In this document: positions 1 through 9,404 of the stretch, piece after piece
Position numbering within the stretch: position 1 is the stretch's first letter
How the letters are laid out: each line of letters starts with the position of its first letter
Origin: Promicromonospora sp. MEB111
GTDB taxonomy: Bacteria > Actinomycetota > Actinomycetes > Actinomycetales > Cellulomonadaceae
Assembly: GCF_030209445.1 (NCBI RefSeq)
Contig: NZ_JARVSD010000005.1
Coordinates: forward strand, 124,001 to 188,000
Direction of reading: 5' to 3'
Length of the DNA stretch: 64,000 nucleotides
Program-made: the position numbers and the translations under genes
Notes under the pieces: model-generated
Seen by the model: only the letters and a program-made list of their open reading frames with translations
Told to the model about the DNA's origin: nothing
The model's database searches: none

Positions 1-932
1 CCTGCAGCCCGATGCCGCCGACGGCGACGCGGATCGGGCCGAATCGGTCGGTCAGCCATCCGAACACGGGGCTGAACGCGAACATCCCCAGCACGTGCAG
101 GCTGATGACGATGCCGACGAGCTGGAGCGACATCCCGCCGTGCTGCATGTGCACCGGCGTCATCACCATCACCATGATCATCACGCCGTGCGCCACGGCC
201 GTGGTCACCACGGCGAACCGGGCCCGCGGACGGGCCCATGCCCACCGCAGCGCCGCGAGGGCCCCGGTCCGTCGCGGTTCGGCTCGCTTGTCCCCGTGCC
301 CCTGCCCGACGGCGCCCGCGGGCACCACCCGCCCCGCCACGCCGCCCGCCGGATCCCGGTACAGGCTCAGCAGCAGCAGCCCGGCGAGCAGGTACGCGAC
401 GACGGAGAACAGGTAGGGCCCGCCGAGGTCGGGTATGCCGAACCCGCTGCCGACCACGGCGCCGGGCGCCGCGAGGTTGGGCCCGACCACGGAGCCGACG
501 GTCGTGGCCCACAGGACGACCGACATGGTGCGGGCACGCGTGCCGGACCCGACGTTGTCGGCGGCGGCGTAGCGGGACTGGAGGTTGGTCGCGTTCGCGA
601 CGCCGTAGAGCATCAGGCCGACCAGGAGCAGCACGAGCTGGCCCAGCACGGCCGCCGTCACGATGAGCAGCGCGCCGGCCGTGGACAGGGCGTACCCGAG
701 CGAGAGGGCCCACCGCCGTCCGCGGAGCTGGGCGAGCGTTGCGAGCGGGATCGAGGCGACCGCCGCGGCGAGCACGCTGACGGCCTGTGCGAGGCCCGCC
801 ACGGAGGTGCCGCCCAGGCTCTCCGCGAGCAGGGCGCCGACGGCGGCGCCGGACGCGACCCCGACACCCGCCAGGAGGTTGCTGAACACCAGGACGACGA
901 GGTTTCGGCGGGCGTGCGGCGGATTCTCCACG
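1..932 (-). CDS. MFS transporter, N-terminal part (runs off window)
   Basis: A hydrophobic major facilitator superfamily protein whose C-terminal part lies beyond the window edge; about 310 residues are visible. The translation opens with VENPPHARRNLVVLVFSN and then shows repeated membrane segments, including the family-like stretch SLGYALSTAGALLIV and a later GWLTDRFG loop, typical of MFS proteins. The start is taken as GTG at 932 because AGAGGA lies a few bases upstream and no in-frame ATG exists. The substrate cannot be read from sequence; a drug or metabolite exporter is likeliest. A small inverted repeat lies just upstream. Confident on family, not on role. Confidence 0.8.
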
Positions 933-955
933 ATTTCCTCTCATTGGCCCGGCAG

Positions 956-968
956 TACCGGAACGGTA
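956..968. promoter_or_regulatory. Inverted repeat upstream of the MFS gene
   Basis: TACCG-GAA-CGGTA is a perfect 5-3-5 inverted repeat 24 bases before the MFS start codon. It could be a repressor operator, but it is short and no regulator gene is visible next to it. Confidence 0.3.
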
Positions 969-1205
969 GACCGCTCTGGGTTGCGGAAGTCATCGGATAG
1001 TGCGGGCTGACACGGTCCCGGGAGCCGCTACGCCGTCGTCGTCCACAGGTTCGTACACAGGTTCGCGTCCTCTGTGAGCAGAAAGTTACGCACGACTCGC
1101 CGTGGAAGGGCCTGTTCTCCGCGAATTCCTGCCGATCTGCTGGCAGTATGGGGCCTCGTCGTCGGGCGGGTACCGCCGCACGACGTGACCGAAGAAGGGA
1201 AACGC

Positions 1206-1487
1206 ATGTCGCTCAACAAGTCCGAGCTCGTCTCGGCCATCGCCAGCAAGGCCGAGATCAACAAGACCGAGGCCGAGGCCGCGCTCAACGCCTTCCAGGA
1301 GGTGCTGATCGAGTCGCTCGCCAAGGGCGAGGCCGTCAAGGTGACGGGCTTCCTCTCGGCCGAGCGCGTCGAGCGTGCCGCCCGCACGGGTCGCAACCCG
1401 CGCACCGGCGAGGAGATCTCGATCCCGGCGAACTTCGGTGTCAAGATCAGCGCCGGCTCGCTGCTGAAGAAGGCTGTCGCCAAGTGA
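1206..1487 (+). CDS. hup: HU family DNA-binding protein
   Basis: A 93-residue nucleoid protein of the HU/IHF family that bends and compacts DNA as a dimer. It opens MSLNKSELVSAIASKAEI and carries the conserved arm region around residues 52-75, where RTGRNPRTGEEISIPA matches the DNA-wrapping beta-arm of HU. The length is normal for a short actinobacterial HU without the Lys/Ala tail found in mycobacterial HupB. GAAGGG precedes the ATG at 1206; the open frame extends upstream to 1074 but that part has no HU homology. It stands alone, with a strong hairpin after its stop. Confidence 0.95.
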   Translation: MSLNKSELVSAIASKAEINKTEAEAALNAFQEVLIESLAKGEAVKVTGFLSAERVERAARTGRNPRTGEEISIPANFGVKISAGSLLKKAVAK

Positions 1488-1514
1488 CGCTTCGCCGCTG
1501 AGCTCTTCAGCGAC

Positions 1515-1551
1515 GCGAAGGCCCGGCTCCCCCTGGGGGCCGGGCCTTCGC
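1515..1551. terminator. Bidirectional hairpin terminator after HU gene
   Basis: GCGAAGGCCCGGC at 1515-1527 pairs perfectly with GCCGGGCCTTCGC at 1539-1551. It sits between the HU stop and the stop of the convergent membrane protein gene, so it can serve both. There is no strong T-tract, which is common in such GC-rich genomes. Confidence 0.8.
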
Positions 1552-1556
1552 ACGTC

Positions 1557-4121
1557 TCAGAGGTCGCCCTTGCGCTCCAGGTACCGCATCGCGACCCAGC
1601 CGATCGGGATCCGGCCCCAGTAGGTGCACAGGCGGTACAGGATCGTCGCGGAGAACGCGATGGTGGCCGGCACCCCCGCGGCCGACAGACCGGCCGTCAG
1701 GGCGCCCTCCACGCCGCCCAGGCCGCCGGGCGTGGGGATGAGCGCACCCAGCGCGTTGCCGACCAGGTTGACGAGGGCGATGTCGACCAGCGAGAGCGAC
1801 TCCCCGAACGCCGCGAGGCAGCACCACAGGGCCACGATGTAGCCGAGCGTCATGATCAGGTTCCCGGCCACGCCCAGCGCCAGCCGGCCCGGGTGGCTCA
1901 GCATCTGCGCCAGCCGCGGCCACACCTGGCGCAGCCTCGGTCCGATGAAGCCCATGCCCCACCGCCGCACCGGCGGCACCAGCAGCGTCGCGACGACGGC
2001 GAGGGCCACGCCCGCCAGCGTGATCAGCACGGCCGGCGACGGCAGCTCCACGAGTGCCCCCGAGCCCGTGAAGACCGACAGCGCCACGAGCAGCAGCACC
2101 GTGACCACGAACTGCGACACCTGCACGAGCGCCACGGTGGCGACGGCCATGGACATCGAGACGCCGCGCTGGGTCAGGAGCCGCAGGTTCAGCGCGGCCG
2201 GTCCGATCCCCGCGGGGGCGGCCAGCGCCACGAACGAGCCGGCGGCGGCCGTGAGCGTGGCGCGCCCGATCGGCACGCGCGCCGGGGAGAACGCGACGAG
2301 CGTGAGGCCCGCGCCGAACCAGGTGACGAGGGCGAGCACGAACGCGACCGCCACCCACCACGGGTTGGCCTCGCGCACGGCCGTGGCGATCTCGTCGAAG
2401 TTGATGGTCGTGACGATCACGGCCACGGCGACGATCGCCACGGTCGTGGTCAGCACGGTGCGCGCGCTGAAGCGGGAGATGCGCTGCGGCTGCACGCTGG
2501 CCTCGGGCAGGCGCTCCACCAGCGCGTTCCGGAGCTCGCCCATGAGCCCCTTTGCCTTGCGCACCTCTTCGCGGGTGGTCCGGGGCAGCGCGATCGTCTG
2601 GATCAGGGGCCCGATGGCGGCGATGTCGGCGTCGGGCAGGGCGCGCACCGCGGAGGCGACGGCGCGCCGCGGGCCCACGCGCAGCCCGATGAGCGCGAGC
2701 ATCTGCACCAGGTCGAGGCGCCGGGACAGGGGTGACGACGCGATGTCGCCCTGCTCCCAGCCGGTGATCCACACGTGCGCCCGGCCGTCGGCGTCGCGGT
2801 GCGTGAGCAGCACGTCCTGGGTGAGCGCGCGGTGCGTGAGGCCCACGGCGTGCGCACGGCCGAGCTGGTCCCAGGCCTCGGCGAGCACGTCCTCGTGCAG
2901 CCCGTCGTCGGGTACGTCGCGGAACGAGACGGCGTCCGAGGCGTGCTCCAGGACGAGCGCGATCGAGTCGCCGTACTCGCCGATCCCGAGGAGCCGGGGG
3001 GTGCGGACGCCGGCGGCGCTCGCCGCGTACGACAGCAGGGCCGTGCGCTCGGCCACCGCCTTGAGCGAGATCGCGGCGCGGCCCTCGATGCCGCGCAGGC
3101 GCAGGGCCCGCCACAGCCGTGTGATGAGGCCGACCACCTGGCGGTCGCCGTCGAGCACCACCACGTCGCGGCGTACGCCGTCGTCGCTGTAGAGGGCGTA
3201 CACCCGGTTGTCGCCGGCCCGGCCCAGCGCCAGTGCGGCCGGGTCGTCCGGCGGGCCGTGCTCGACGGCGAGGGCGGACGCGACGGCGTGCCCGGCGTGC
3301 TGCGCCGCGTCGTGACCGGGGGCGCGCTCGGACACGGCGTGCACGCGGGCCAGCGACGTCGGCGCGAACCCGGCGCGGCGCACGGCGGCGACCAGGTCGG
3401 GGCCGTAGGCGCGCTCGCTGCGGATGCCCGACACGTACTGGACCGTGGAGCCCGCCAGCCGGCCCAGCAGCAGCGCGACGAGGGTGCCCGGCAGCGAGAC
3501 CTGCCCCGTGATCAGCACGATGAGCAGGGCGAGGAACATCAGGTTCCACGAGATGCGCACGGTGCGCCGCCGCGTCGCGGGCCCGGCGACGGTGAGCATC
3601 GCCGTCAGCGCGACCGCGAACTCCGGGATGGTCAGCACGTAGCCCGTGCCCCGCTCCCAGACCGACATGCCCCGCACCAGCTCGTCCGAGCCCAGGTGGC
3701 GCACCAGGACGGTGGTGAGCACGCCGATCAGCAGCCCCAGCACGCCGGCCACGATGGACTCGACGATCTGCCGGCCCAGCCGGCGGACGCCCAGCTCGAT
3801 CATCACGGCCACGGGGGCGAACAGGATGACCAGGCCCTGCAGCACGGCGACGGGCACGAACAGGATCGTGGCCAGCAGATCGTTGAAGCTCCGGACGTCC
3901 TCCGTGACGCCCGCGGTGGTGCCGTGCGCCACGACGGACAGGAACATGACGCCCGCGGTGCCGAGGGCGCACGCGATCATCCAGACGAGCGCGCGGGGGT
4001 GCCGCACACGCTCCTCCGGGGTGTCGACGACACGGACGAGGCCGCTCTCGAAGGGCACCGCCTCCGGTACGTCGGACACCTCGGCACCGGCGTCAGCCCG
4101 GCCGGTGCGCGAGTTGGACAT
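1557..4121 (-). CDS. Lysylphosphatidylglycerol synthase TM-region protein with kinase-like middle domain
   Basis: An 854-residue membrane protein in three parts. Residues about 40-185 hold several membrane helices. Residues about 225-475 are soluble and resemble a degenerate phosphotransferase/kinase fold (ALVLEHAS, then GLTHRALTQDVLL where a kinase would have its HxD-type catalytic loop). Residues about 540-850 hold the flippase-like LPG_synthase_TM (UPF0104) region with many helices and the IPTPGGLGGVEGALTAGL segment typical of that family. It lacks the lysyl-transferase domain of MprF, so lipid or glycan export is more likely than lysine transfer. The start is the ATG at 4121. It lies 106 bases downstream of the CPBP gene on the same strand. 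Confidence 0.75.
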   Translation of the reverse strand: MSNSRTGRADAGAEVSDVPEAVPFESGLVRVVDTPEERVRHPRALVWMIACALGTAGVMFLSVVAHGTTAGVTEDVRSFNDLLATILFVPVAVLQGLVILFAPVAVMIELGVRRLGRQIVESIVAGVLGLLIGVLTTVLVRHLGSDELVRGMSVWERGTGYVLTIPEFAVALTAMLTVAGPATRRRTVRISWNLMFLALLIVLITGQVSLPGTLVALLLGRLAGSTVQYVSGIRSERAYGPDLVAAVRRAGFAPTSLARVHAVSERAPGHDAAQHAGHAVASALAVEHGPPDDPAALALGRAGDNRVYALYSDDGVRRDVVVLDGDRQVVGLITRLWRALRLRGIEGRAAISLKAVAERTALLSYAASAAGVRTPRLLGIGEYGDSIALVLEHASDAVSFRDVPDDGLHEDVLAEAWDQLGRAHAVGLTHRALTQDVLLTHRDADGRAHVWITGWEQGDIASSPLSRRLDLVQMLALIGLRVGPRRAVASAVRALPDADIAAIGPLIQTIALPRTTREEVRKAKGLMGELRNALVERLPEASVQPQRISRFSARTVLTTTVAIVAVAVIVTTINFDEIATAVREANPWWVAVAFVLALVTWFGAGLTLVAFSPARVPIGRATLTAAAGSFVALAAPAGIGPAALNLRLLTQRGVSMSMAVATVALVQVSQFVVTVLLLVALSVFTGSGALVELPSPAVLITLAGVALAVVATLLVPPVRRWGMGFIGPRLRQVWPRLAQMLSHPGRLALGVAGNLIMTLGYIVALWCCLAAFGESLSLVDIALVNLVGNALGALIPTPGGLGGVEGALTAGLSAAGVPATIAFSATILYRLCTYWGRIPIGWVAMRYLERKGDL

Positions 4122-4227
4122 GCTCGCGATTCTAGAGCCGTTGAGGCTCGCTTGACCGGGAAGCAGGTGTGACGCCCGGAATTTCCGGGTCAGGTCGACG
4201 GCGTCCCCGGCGTACGTCCAGGTATCC

Positions 4228-5025
4228 TCACCGGATCCCGAGGGCCTCGCGCCACTCGGCCGGTACGAGGGCGTAGCCCACGAACGCCACGATGTCGAGC
4301 AGCGTGTGCGCCACGACGAGCGGCACGATCCGGTGCCGGCCGCCGGGCTGGAACCTGGGCGAGGTGTAGAACCACGAGAACACGACGCCCATCACGACGT
4401 TCCCGATGAACGGCCCGATGCCCTGGTACAGGTGGTACGAACCGCGCAGCAGTGAGCTCGCGACGATGAACCTGACCCGGTTCCACCCGAGGTCCCGTGT
4501 GCGCTCGTACAGGTAGCCGACGGCGATGACCTCTTCGAGGAGGCCGTTCTGGAACGCGCTGAGCACCAGCACCGGGACGGTCCACCAGTACGCGTCCAGG
4601 GCGCTGGCCTGCACCTCCACGGTGATGCCGACCGCCCGCCCGAGGGCGTAGAACGCGAGGCCCGGGATGCCGATGGCGGCGGCCAGGGCGAAGCCCCACC
4701 CCACGTCGCGGGCCGGGCGCGTGCCGTCCAGGCCGAGGCTGCGCGTCGCGCTGCGGCCGTTCGCGCTGAGCAGGTACAGCGCCAGGGCCACCGGCACCAG
4801 GGCGAACCCGATGCTCAGGAGCTGGTAGACGAGGTCGAGGTAGGGGCGTTCCGACTGGCTCGCGTTGAGCGTGGCGGTCTGCTCGGCGAGCGGCGTCCCC
4901 GCGGTGAGCCGGGCCACGATGTTGACGAGGGCGTACACCCCGGACTGGCCCAGGCTGAGGCCGAGCACTATCCACACCTCGGCGGTGATGCGGCGGCGGG
5001 AGACGGTCTGCTCGGTCGTGGTCAC
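4228..5025 (-). CDS. CPBP family intramembrane glutamic endopeptidase
   Basis: A 265-residue polytopic membrane protein of the CAAX protease/bacteriocin-processing (Abi) family. The diagnostic motifs are visible: the paired glutamates in GLLEEVIAVGYLYER, the Arg/His pair in LLRGSYHLYQGIGPF and the late HTLLDIVAF motif. These residues line the active site in characterised family members. The substrate is unknown; members process prenylated or signal-type peptides in the membrane. The ATG at 5025 gives a hydrophilic N-terminus followed by a first helix. It follows the S10 peptidase gene, separated by a strong hairpin, so it is probably transcribed separately. Confidence 0.85.
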   Translation of the reverse strand: MTTTEQTVSRRRITAEVWIVLGLSLGQSGVYALVNIVARLTAGTPLAEQTATLNASQSERPYLDLVYQLLSIGFALVPVALALYLLSANGRSATRSLGLDGTRPARDVGWGFALAAAIGIPGLAFYALGRAVGITVEVQASALDAYWWTVPVLVLSAFQNGLLEEVIAVGYLYERTRDLGWNRVRFIVASSLLRGSYHLYQGIGPFIGNVVMGVVFSWFYTSPRFQPGGRHRIVPLVVAHTLLDIVAFVGYALVPAEWREALGIR

Positions 5026-5040
5026 GTCCGGAACCTACCT

Positions 5041-5073
5041 CGCGTGGCCGGCGGTGCGTCCGCCGGCCACGCG
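5041..5073 (-). terminator. Hairpin terminator after the S10 peptidase gene
   Basis: CGCGTGGCCGGCGG at 5041-5054 pairs perfectly with CCGCCGGCCACGCG at 5060-5073, with a five-base loop. It lies a few bases beyond the stop of the upstream minus-strand peptidase gene and just before the CPBP start codon. Confidence 0.75.
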
Positions 5074-5078
5074 GGGGA

Positions 5079-6581
5079 TCAGCGGTTCGAGGCCCGCCGG
5101 ACGAAGTCCGCGAGGTCCGCCGACTGCGCGACCCGCGACTCGGGGTGGATGTACATCATGTGGCCGGCCGGGTAGACCCGGGTCTCGATGCGCTCGCGGT
5201 ACGACGCCGGGACGGCCATCTGGTCCAGGCTGTACTCGATGGCCTCGACCGGCACACCGCCGTCGTACCGCCCCATGGCGATGTGCACCTGGAGGTGCGG
5301 GTTGAGGATCATCGCGTTCGCGAGCTTGTCGGCGACGTCGACGGCCTTGCCCTCGAACTCCTTGTAGGACCACGGGTGGACCTGCCGGGACAGCACCTCG
5401 TAGATCGCGTCGTGCTCGTACCCGAGCTCGCCGCGCAGGTAGTGGTGCAGCGCCGCCGTGTACGGGCCCGAGGTCGCGGTCAGGAACGGGTCGTACGGCA
5501 TCTGCTCGTGGATGTAGTGGTCCGCCGGGCCGGTGAACCGGGTGTCGAGGCGGCCGGTCACGAGGCGGCGCGTCCGCAGGAGCTCCGCGTAGACCCGGGT
5601 GTGCTCCAGGCGCAGGTTGGCGCGGTCCACGTAGTCCTCGCTCAGCCCGGTCAGGGAGGCGATCTTCGCGACGGCGGCCGCGCGCTCGTCGTCGGGCACA
5701 CGCGCCCCGCGGGCCAGCACGGAGGCGTAGGTCTCGGCCCAGTCCCGGGCCTCGGCCACGACGTCGTCGAGCGCCCGGTCGCCGAGCAGGCCGTGGTAGT
5801 GCGCCGTCGCCGCGTAGACCGGAAGGAACAACGGGTGCGGCAGGTTGGAGTGCTCGCCGTCGAACAGCGCCTCCATGTTGAGCGCGGGGGCCACCAGCAT
5901 GACGCCGTTCAGGAACATGCCGAACCGCTGCTGCAGGTACTCGGCCAGCGCCGCGCCGCGCGTGCCGCCGTAGGACTCGCCGATGAGGAACTTGGGGCTC
6001 ATCCACCGGTCGTTCCGGCTCGTCCACAGGCGGATGATCTCGCCGACGGACTCCAGGTCGCCCGTGAAGCCGTGGAACGGCTTGGCCTGCTCGCCCTCGG
6101 TGGCCCGCGAGAAGCCCGTGGAGACGGGGTCGATGAACACCAGGTCGGAGACGCGCAGCAGGGTCTCGGTGTTGTCCACGAGCCCGTAGGGCGGCGCGGT
6201 CAGGTTGCCGACGTCGCCCGAGTCGACCCGGCGCGGGCCGAGCACGCCCAGGTGCAGCCACACCGAGGACGAGCCGGGGCCGCCGTTGAACGCGAACGTC
6301 ACCGGGCGCTGCGTCACGTCGGCGTCGTCCAGCGTGTAGTACGTGATCGAGACCTCGGCCTTGGGCTTGCGGCCGTCGTACTTGTCCTCCTTGACCGCCT
6401 CCTGCCGCAGCACGACCCGGCCCGTCGTGGCGGAGTACGCCACGTCGCCCTCCGGGGTGTGCAGGGTGTGGCGCGTGGTGACGAGGTCGTCGGCGGGCTC
6501 CGGCTTCTTCGCCGGGCTCCCCTCCGACGCCGCCTTGGTCGCCTCGGGCCGTTCGGTGCTGGTGCGCTTCTCGTCGGTCAC
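5079..6581 (-). CDS. S10 family serine carboxypeptidase-like protein
   Basis: About 500 residues, normal for bacterial S10-like peptidases. The serine carboxypeptidase signatures are present in order: the oxyanion-hole motif FNGGPGSSS, the nucleophile motif GESYGG with the catalytic Ser, a late Asp region (GRYDGGVP) and the catalytic His in YPAGHMMY. No clear signal peptide is seen: the N-terminus is charged and rich in Lys, Glu and Pro (TDEKRTSTERPEATK), so it is probably cytoplasmic. GTG at 6581 is the only plausible start; the open frame continues to 6992 but that stretch overlaps the divergent promoter and has no similarity. Likely a peptidase acting on peptide C-termini. Confidence 0.88.
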   Translation of the reverse strand: MTDEKRTSTERPEATKAASEGSPAKKPEPADDLVTTRHTLHTPEGDVAYSATTGRVVLRQEAVKEDKYDGRKPKAEVSITYYTLDDADVTQRPVTFAFNGGPGSSSVWLHLGVLGPRRVDSGDVGNLTAPPYGLVDNTETLLRVSDLVFIDPVSTGFSRATEGEQAKPFHGFTGDLESVGEIIRLWTSRNDRWMSPKFLIGESYGGTRGAALAEYLQQRFGMFLNGVMLVAPALNMEALFDGEHSNLPHPLFLPVYAATAHYHGLLGDRALDDVVAEARDWAETYASVLARGARVPDDERAAAVAKIASLTGLSEDYVDRANLRLEHTRVYAELLRTRRLVTGRLDTRFTGPADHYIHEQMPYDPFLTATSGPYTAALHHYLRGELGYEHDAIYEVLSRQVHPWSYKEFEGKAVDVADKLANAMILNPHLQVHIAMGRYDGGVPVEAIEYSLDQMAVPASYRERIETRVYPAGHMMYIHPESRVAQSADLADFVRRASNR

Positions 6582-6655
6582 CCGGGAGAACCTATCGCGC
6601 GGCCCTGCGCACCGGGCAGGCAAAAAGTGCTTGCGCACCACCGGCGTGATCCGGC

Positions 6656-6682
6656 AAACTGGTTTGCAGTACAAACCAGTTT
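6656..6682 (+). promoter_or_regulatory. Perfect 10-bp inverted repeat, probable operator of the ABC operon
   Basis: AAACTGGTTT at 6656-6665 and AAACCAGTTT at 6673-6682 are exact reverse complements separated by seven bases (GCAGTAC). It ends 13 bases before the start codon of the first gene of the four-gene operon, exactly where a repressor would block transcription. The AT-rich arms stand out from the GC-rich surroundings. The winged-helix regulator encoded second in the operon is the natural candidate to bind it. Confidence 0.7.
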
Positions 6683-6695
6683 GAGAGGCGAGGCG

Positions 6696-7412
6696 ATGAC
6701 CATGGCTACGGACCCGACGTCGGGCACCTCCGCGGAACCGGGGCGTCCGGCGGACGGCGGCGCGGGCCTCGACCCCGCCGAGACGCTGCGCCTGATCCGG
6801 CAGCAGCAGGAGGCGGCGCGCGACGCCACCGAACCCGACGGCCGTCTGCTGTTCGGCGCGTGGGGCCTGGCGTGGCTGATCGGGTACCTGGCCATGTGGA
6901 CGACGGCGCGCGAGACGGGCGCGCCGGAGCCGTGGGCCGGCTGGGTGCTCGCGGGCTGCATCGTCGGCGCCACGACCTTCACGATCGTGCACAGCGTGAC
7001 CCGGACCGCCGGCCTGCGCGGCGACAGCGCCCGGATCGGCGCGATGTACGGCTGGACCTGGTTCCTCGCGTTCACGGCCCTCGGCGTCATGCTGGGCGCG
7101 ATGGGCGCAGCGGGGGCGTCGCCGCAGGTCATGGCCATCGCCGCGAACGGCTTCGCGTGCGTGGTCGTCGGCCTCATGTACATCGCGGGCGGGCTGCTCT
7201 TCGAGGAGATCCGCATGGCCGCCGTCGGCGGCTGGATGCTGGTCGCCGCGGTGCTCGCGGCCTTCGCGGGGATGCCGAACACCTACCTGGTGATGGCCGT
7301 GGCGGGCGGCGGCGGCTTCCTGGCCATGGCCGTGGTGGAGCAGGTGTTCCGCACCCGGCGCCGATCGGCCGGGTCACCCGGCAGGGCGGAGAGTGGTGGG
7401 CAGCGTGCCTGA
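6696..7412 (+). CDS. Six-helix membrane protein of an ABC operon
   Basis: A 238-residue protein of unknown function. A hydrophilic N-terminus of about 45 residues (DPAETLRLIRQQQEAARDAT) is followed by six hydrophobic segments, beginning LLFGAWGLAWLIGYLAMW and ending TYLVMAVAGGGGFLAMAV. The ATG at 6696 is preceded by GAGGCGAGG. Its stop overlaps the start of the regulator gene, and the following ABC genes overlap in turn, so it is the leader of a tightly coupled operon. It may sense or assist the transporter in the membrane; nothing in the sequence settles this. Confidence 0.75.
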   Translation: MTMATDPTSGTSAEPGRPADGGAGLDPAETLRLIRQQQEAARDATEPDGRLLFGAWGLAWLIGYLAMWTTARETGAPEPWAGWVLAGCIVGATTFTIVHSVTRTAGLRGDSARIGAMYGWTWFLAFTALGVMLGAMGAAGASPQVMAIAANGFACVVVGLMYIAGGLLFEEIRMAAVGGWMLVAAVLAAFAGMPNTYLVMAVAGGGGFLAMAVVEQVFRTRRRSAGSPGRAESGGQRA

Positions 7413-7703
7413 GGACCTCGACCCGGTCATCCACGCCCCGGCGCGCCTGCGCGTCGTTGCCTCGCTCGCGGCCCTGGGCCGTGGCGACGAGGTCTCCTTC
7501 CCCAAGCTGCGCAAGCTGCTCGACATGACCGCGGGCAACCTGTCGACCCACCTGCGCAAGCTGGAGGACGCCGGGTACGTACGGGTCACCAAGACCCACG
7601 AGGGCAGGACTCCGGCGACGTACCTCGCCCTCACCGACACCGGCCGCACCGCGTTCGCGGACTACCAGGCGGCACTGATGGACCTTCTGAAGGGAGCACA
7701 GCG

Positions 7704-7707
<4 letters not shown>
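7393..7707 (+). CDS. Winged-helix transcriptional regulator
   Basis: A 104-residue (or slightly shorter) DNA-binding protein resembling the MarR/ArsR-like single winged-helix group (HTH_34 type). The helix-turn-helix is seen in FPKLRKLLDMTAGNLSTHLRKLEDAGYV, followed by the wing VRVTKTHEGRTPATYLALT and a C-terminal helix for dimerisation. Three in-frame GTG codons at 7393, 7396 and 7405 are possible starts; all overlap the preceding stop, so translation is coupled. It probably controls its own operon by binding the AAACTGGTTT repeat. The inducer is unknown. Confidence 0.88.
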
Positions 7708-8578
<871 letters not shown>

Positions 8579-8582
<4 letters not shown>

Positions 8583-9397
8583 GCGCCACCACGAGCACGA
8601 CCGGAGCCGGGGCCCCGGGCCCCGACGCCCCCGCCGGGCAGACCCAGTCGATCTGGGTGCTGTCCTGGCTGCACCTGAAGTACCAGTTCCTGGAGACCGT
8701 CCGGATCCCCATCGCGGTGCTCGGGAACGTGCTGTTCCCGTCGCTGTCGATGTTCTTCTTCGTGGTGCCGCAGGAGTCGGTGGCGGGCAACCCCCTCTAC
8801 GCCACGGTCGCGGTCGCGGGCCTCGGCCTGTTCGCCGTCTGCTCCGCCAGCCTCTTCACCTACGGCCTGGGCGTGGCCGAGGACCGGCAGCTGCCCTTCT
8901 ACCCGTTCCTGCGGTCGCTGCCCGCCGGACCCGGGCCGCAGATGGTGGCGCGCGTGCTGAACGGCGGCATCTTCTCGCTGTTCGGCCTGCTGCCGCTGAT
9001 CCTCATCGGCTGGCTGTTCACCGCTGCCACCCTGACCGCCGGCCAGCTCCTCGCGGGCGTCGGCACCATCCTCGCGGTCTCCGTGCCGTTCGTGCTGCTC
9101 GGCATGGCCATCGGCTACAAGCTGTCGGCCAAGGCCGCGCTGCCGGTGGTGCAGGTCATCCTGTTCCCGCTCGCCTTCGCGGGCGGCCTGTTCCTGCCGC
9201 CCCAGATGTTCCCCGCCTGGCTGGACGCCATCTCGAAGGCCACGCCCACCCGGGCCGGCCGTGACCTGCTGGTCCAGGCGACCACGGGTCTGGACGCCTA
9301 CGCGCTGGCGCTCCCGGTCCTGGCCGGGTGGACCCTGCTGTTCGCGGTGCTGGCCGTGCTGTCCTACCGGAGCGACGAGGGCCGCCGCTTCCGCTGA
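8579..9397 (+). CDS. ABC-2 type transporter permease
   Basis: A 272-residue integral membrane protein with about six helices, typical of ABC-2 permeases that form homodimers with one ATPase. The N-terminal cytoplasmic stretch QTQSIWVLSWLHLKYQFLETVRIPI leads into the first helix, and the late GGLFLPPQMFPAWLDAIS motif before the last loop matches this family well. The ATG overlaps the ATPase stop by four bases. Together with that ATPase it probably exports a compound sensed by the operon regulator; no substrate can be named. It ends seven bases from the convergent copA stop. Confidence 0.9.
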
Positions 9398-9404
9398 CCC
9401 GGGA

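Noticed and set aside
95-1000. Long His/Arg/Gly-rich plus-strand open frame over the MFS gene
   Set aside because: It is antisense to a clear MFS coding region and has the composition of a high-GC shadow frame, with no domain or ribosome site.
4164-4185. Small CCCGGAA/TTCCGGG hairpin before the LPG-synthase-type gene
   Set aside because: Only seven pairs with almost no loop, in a GC-rich gap; not distinguishable from chance.
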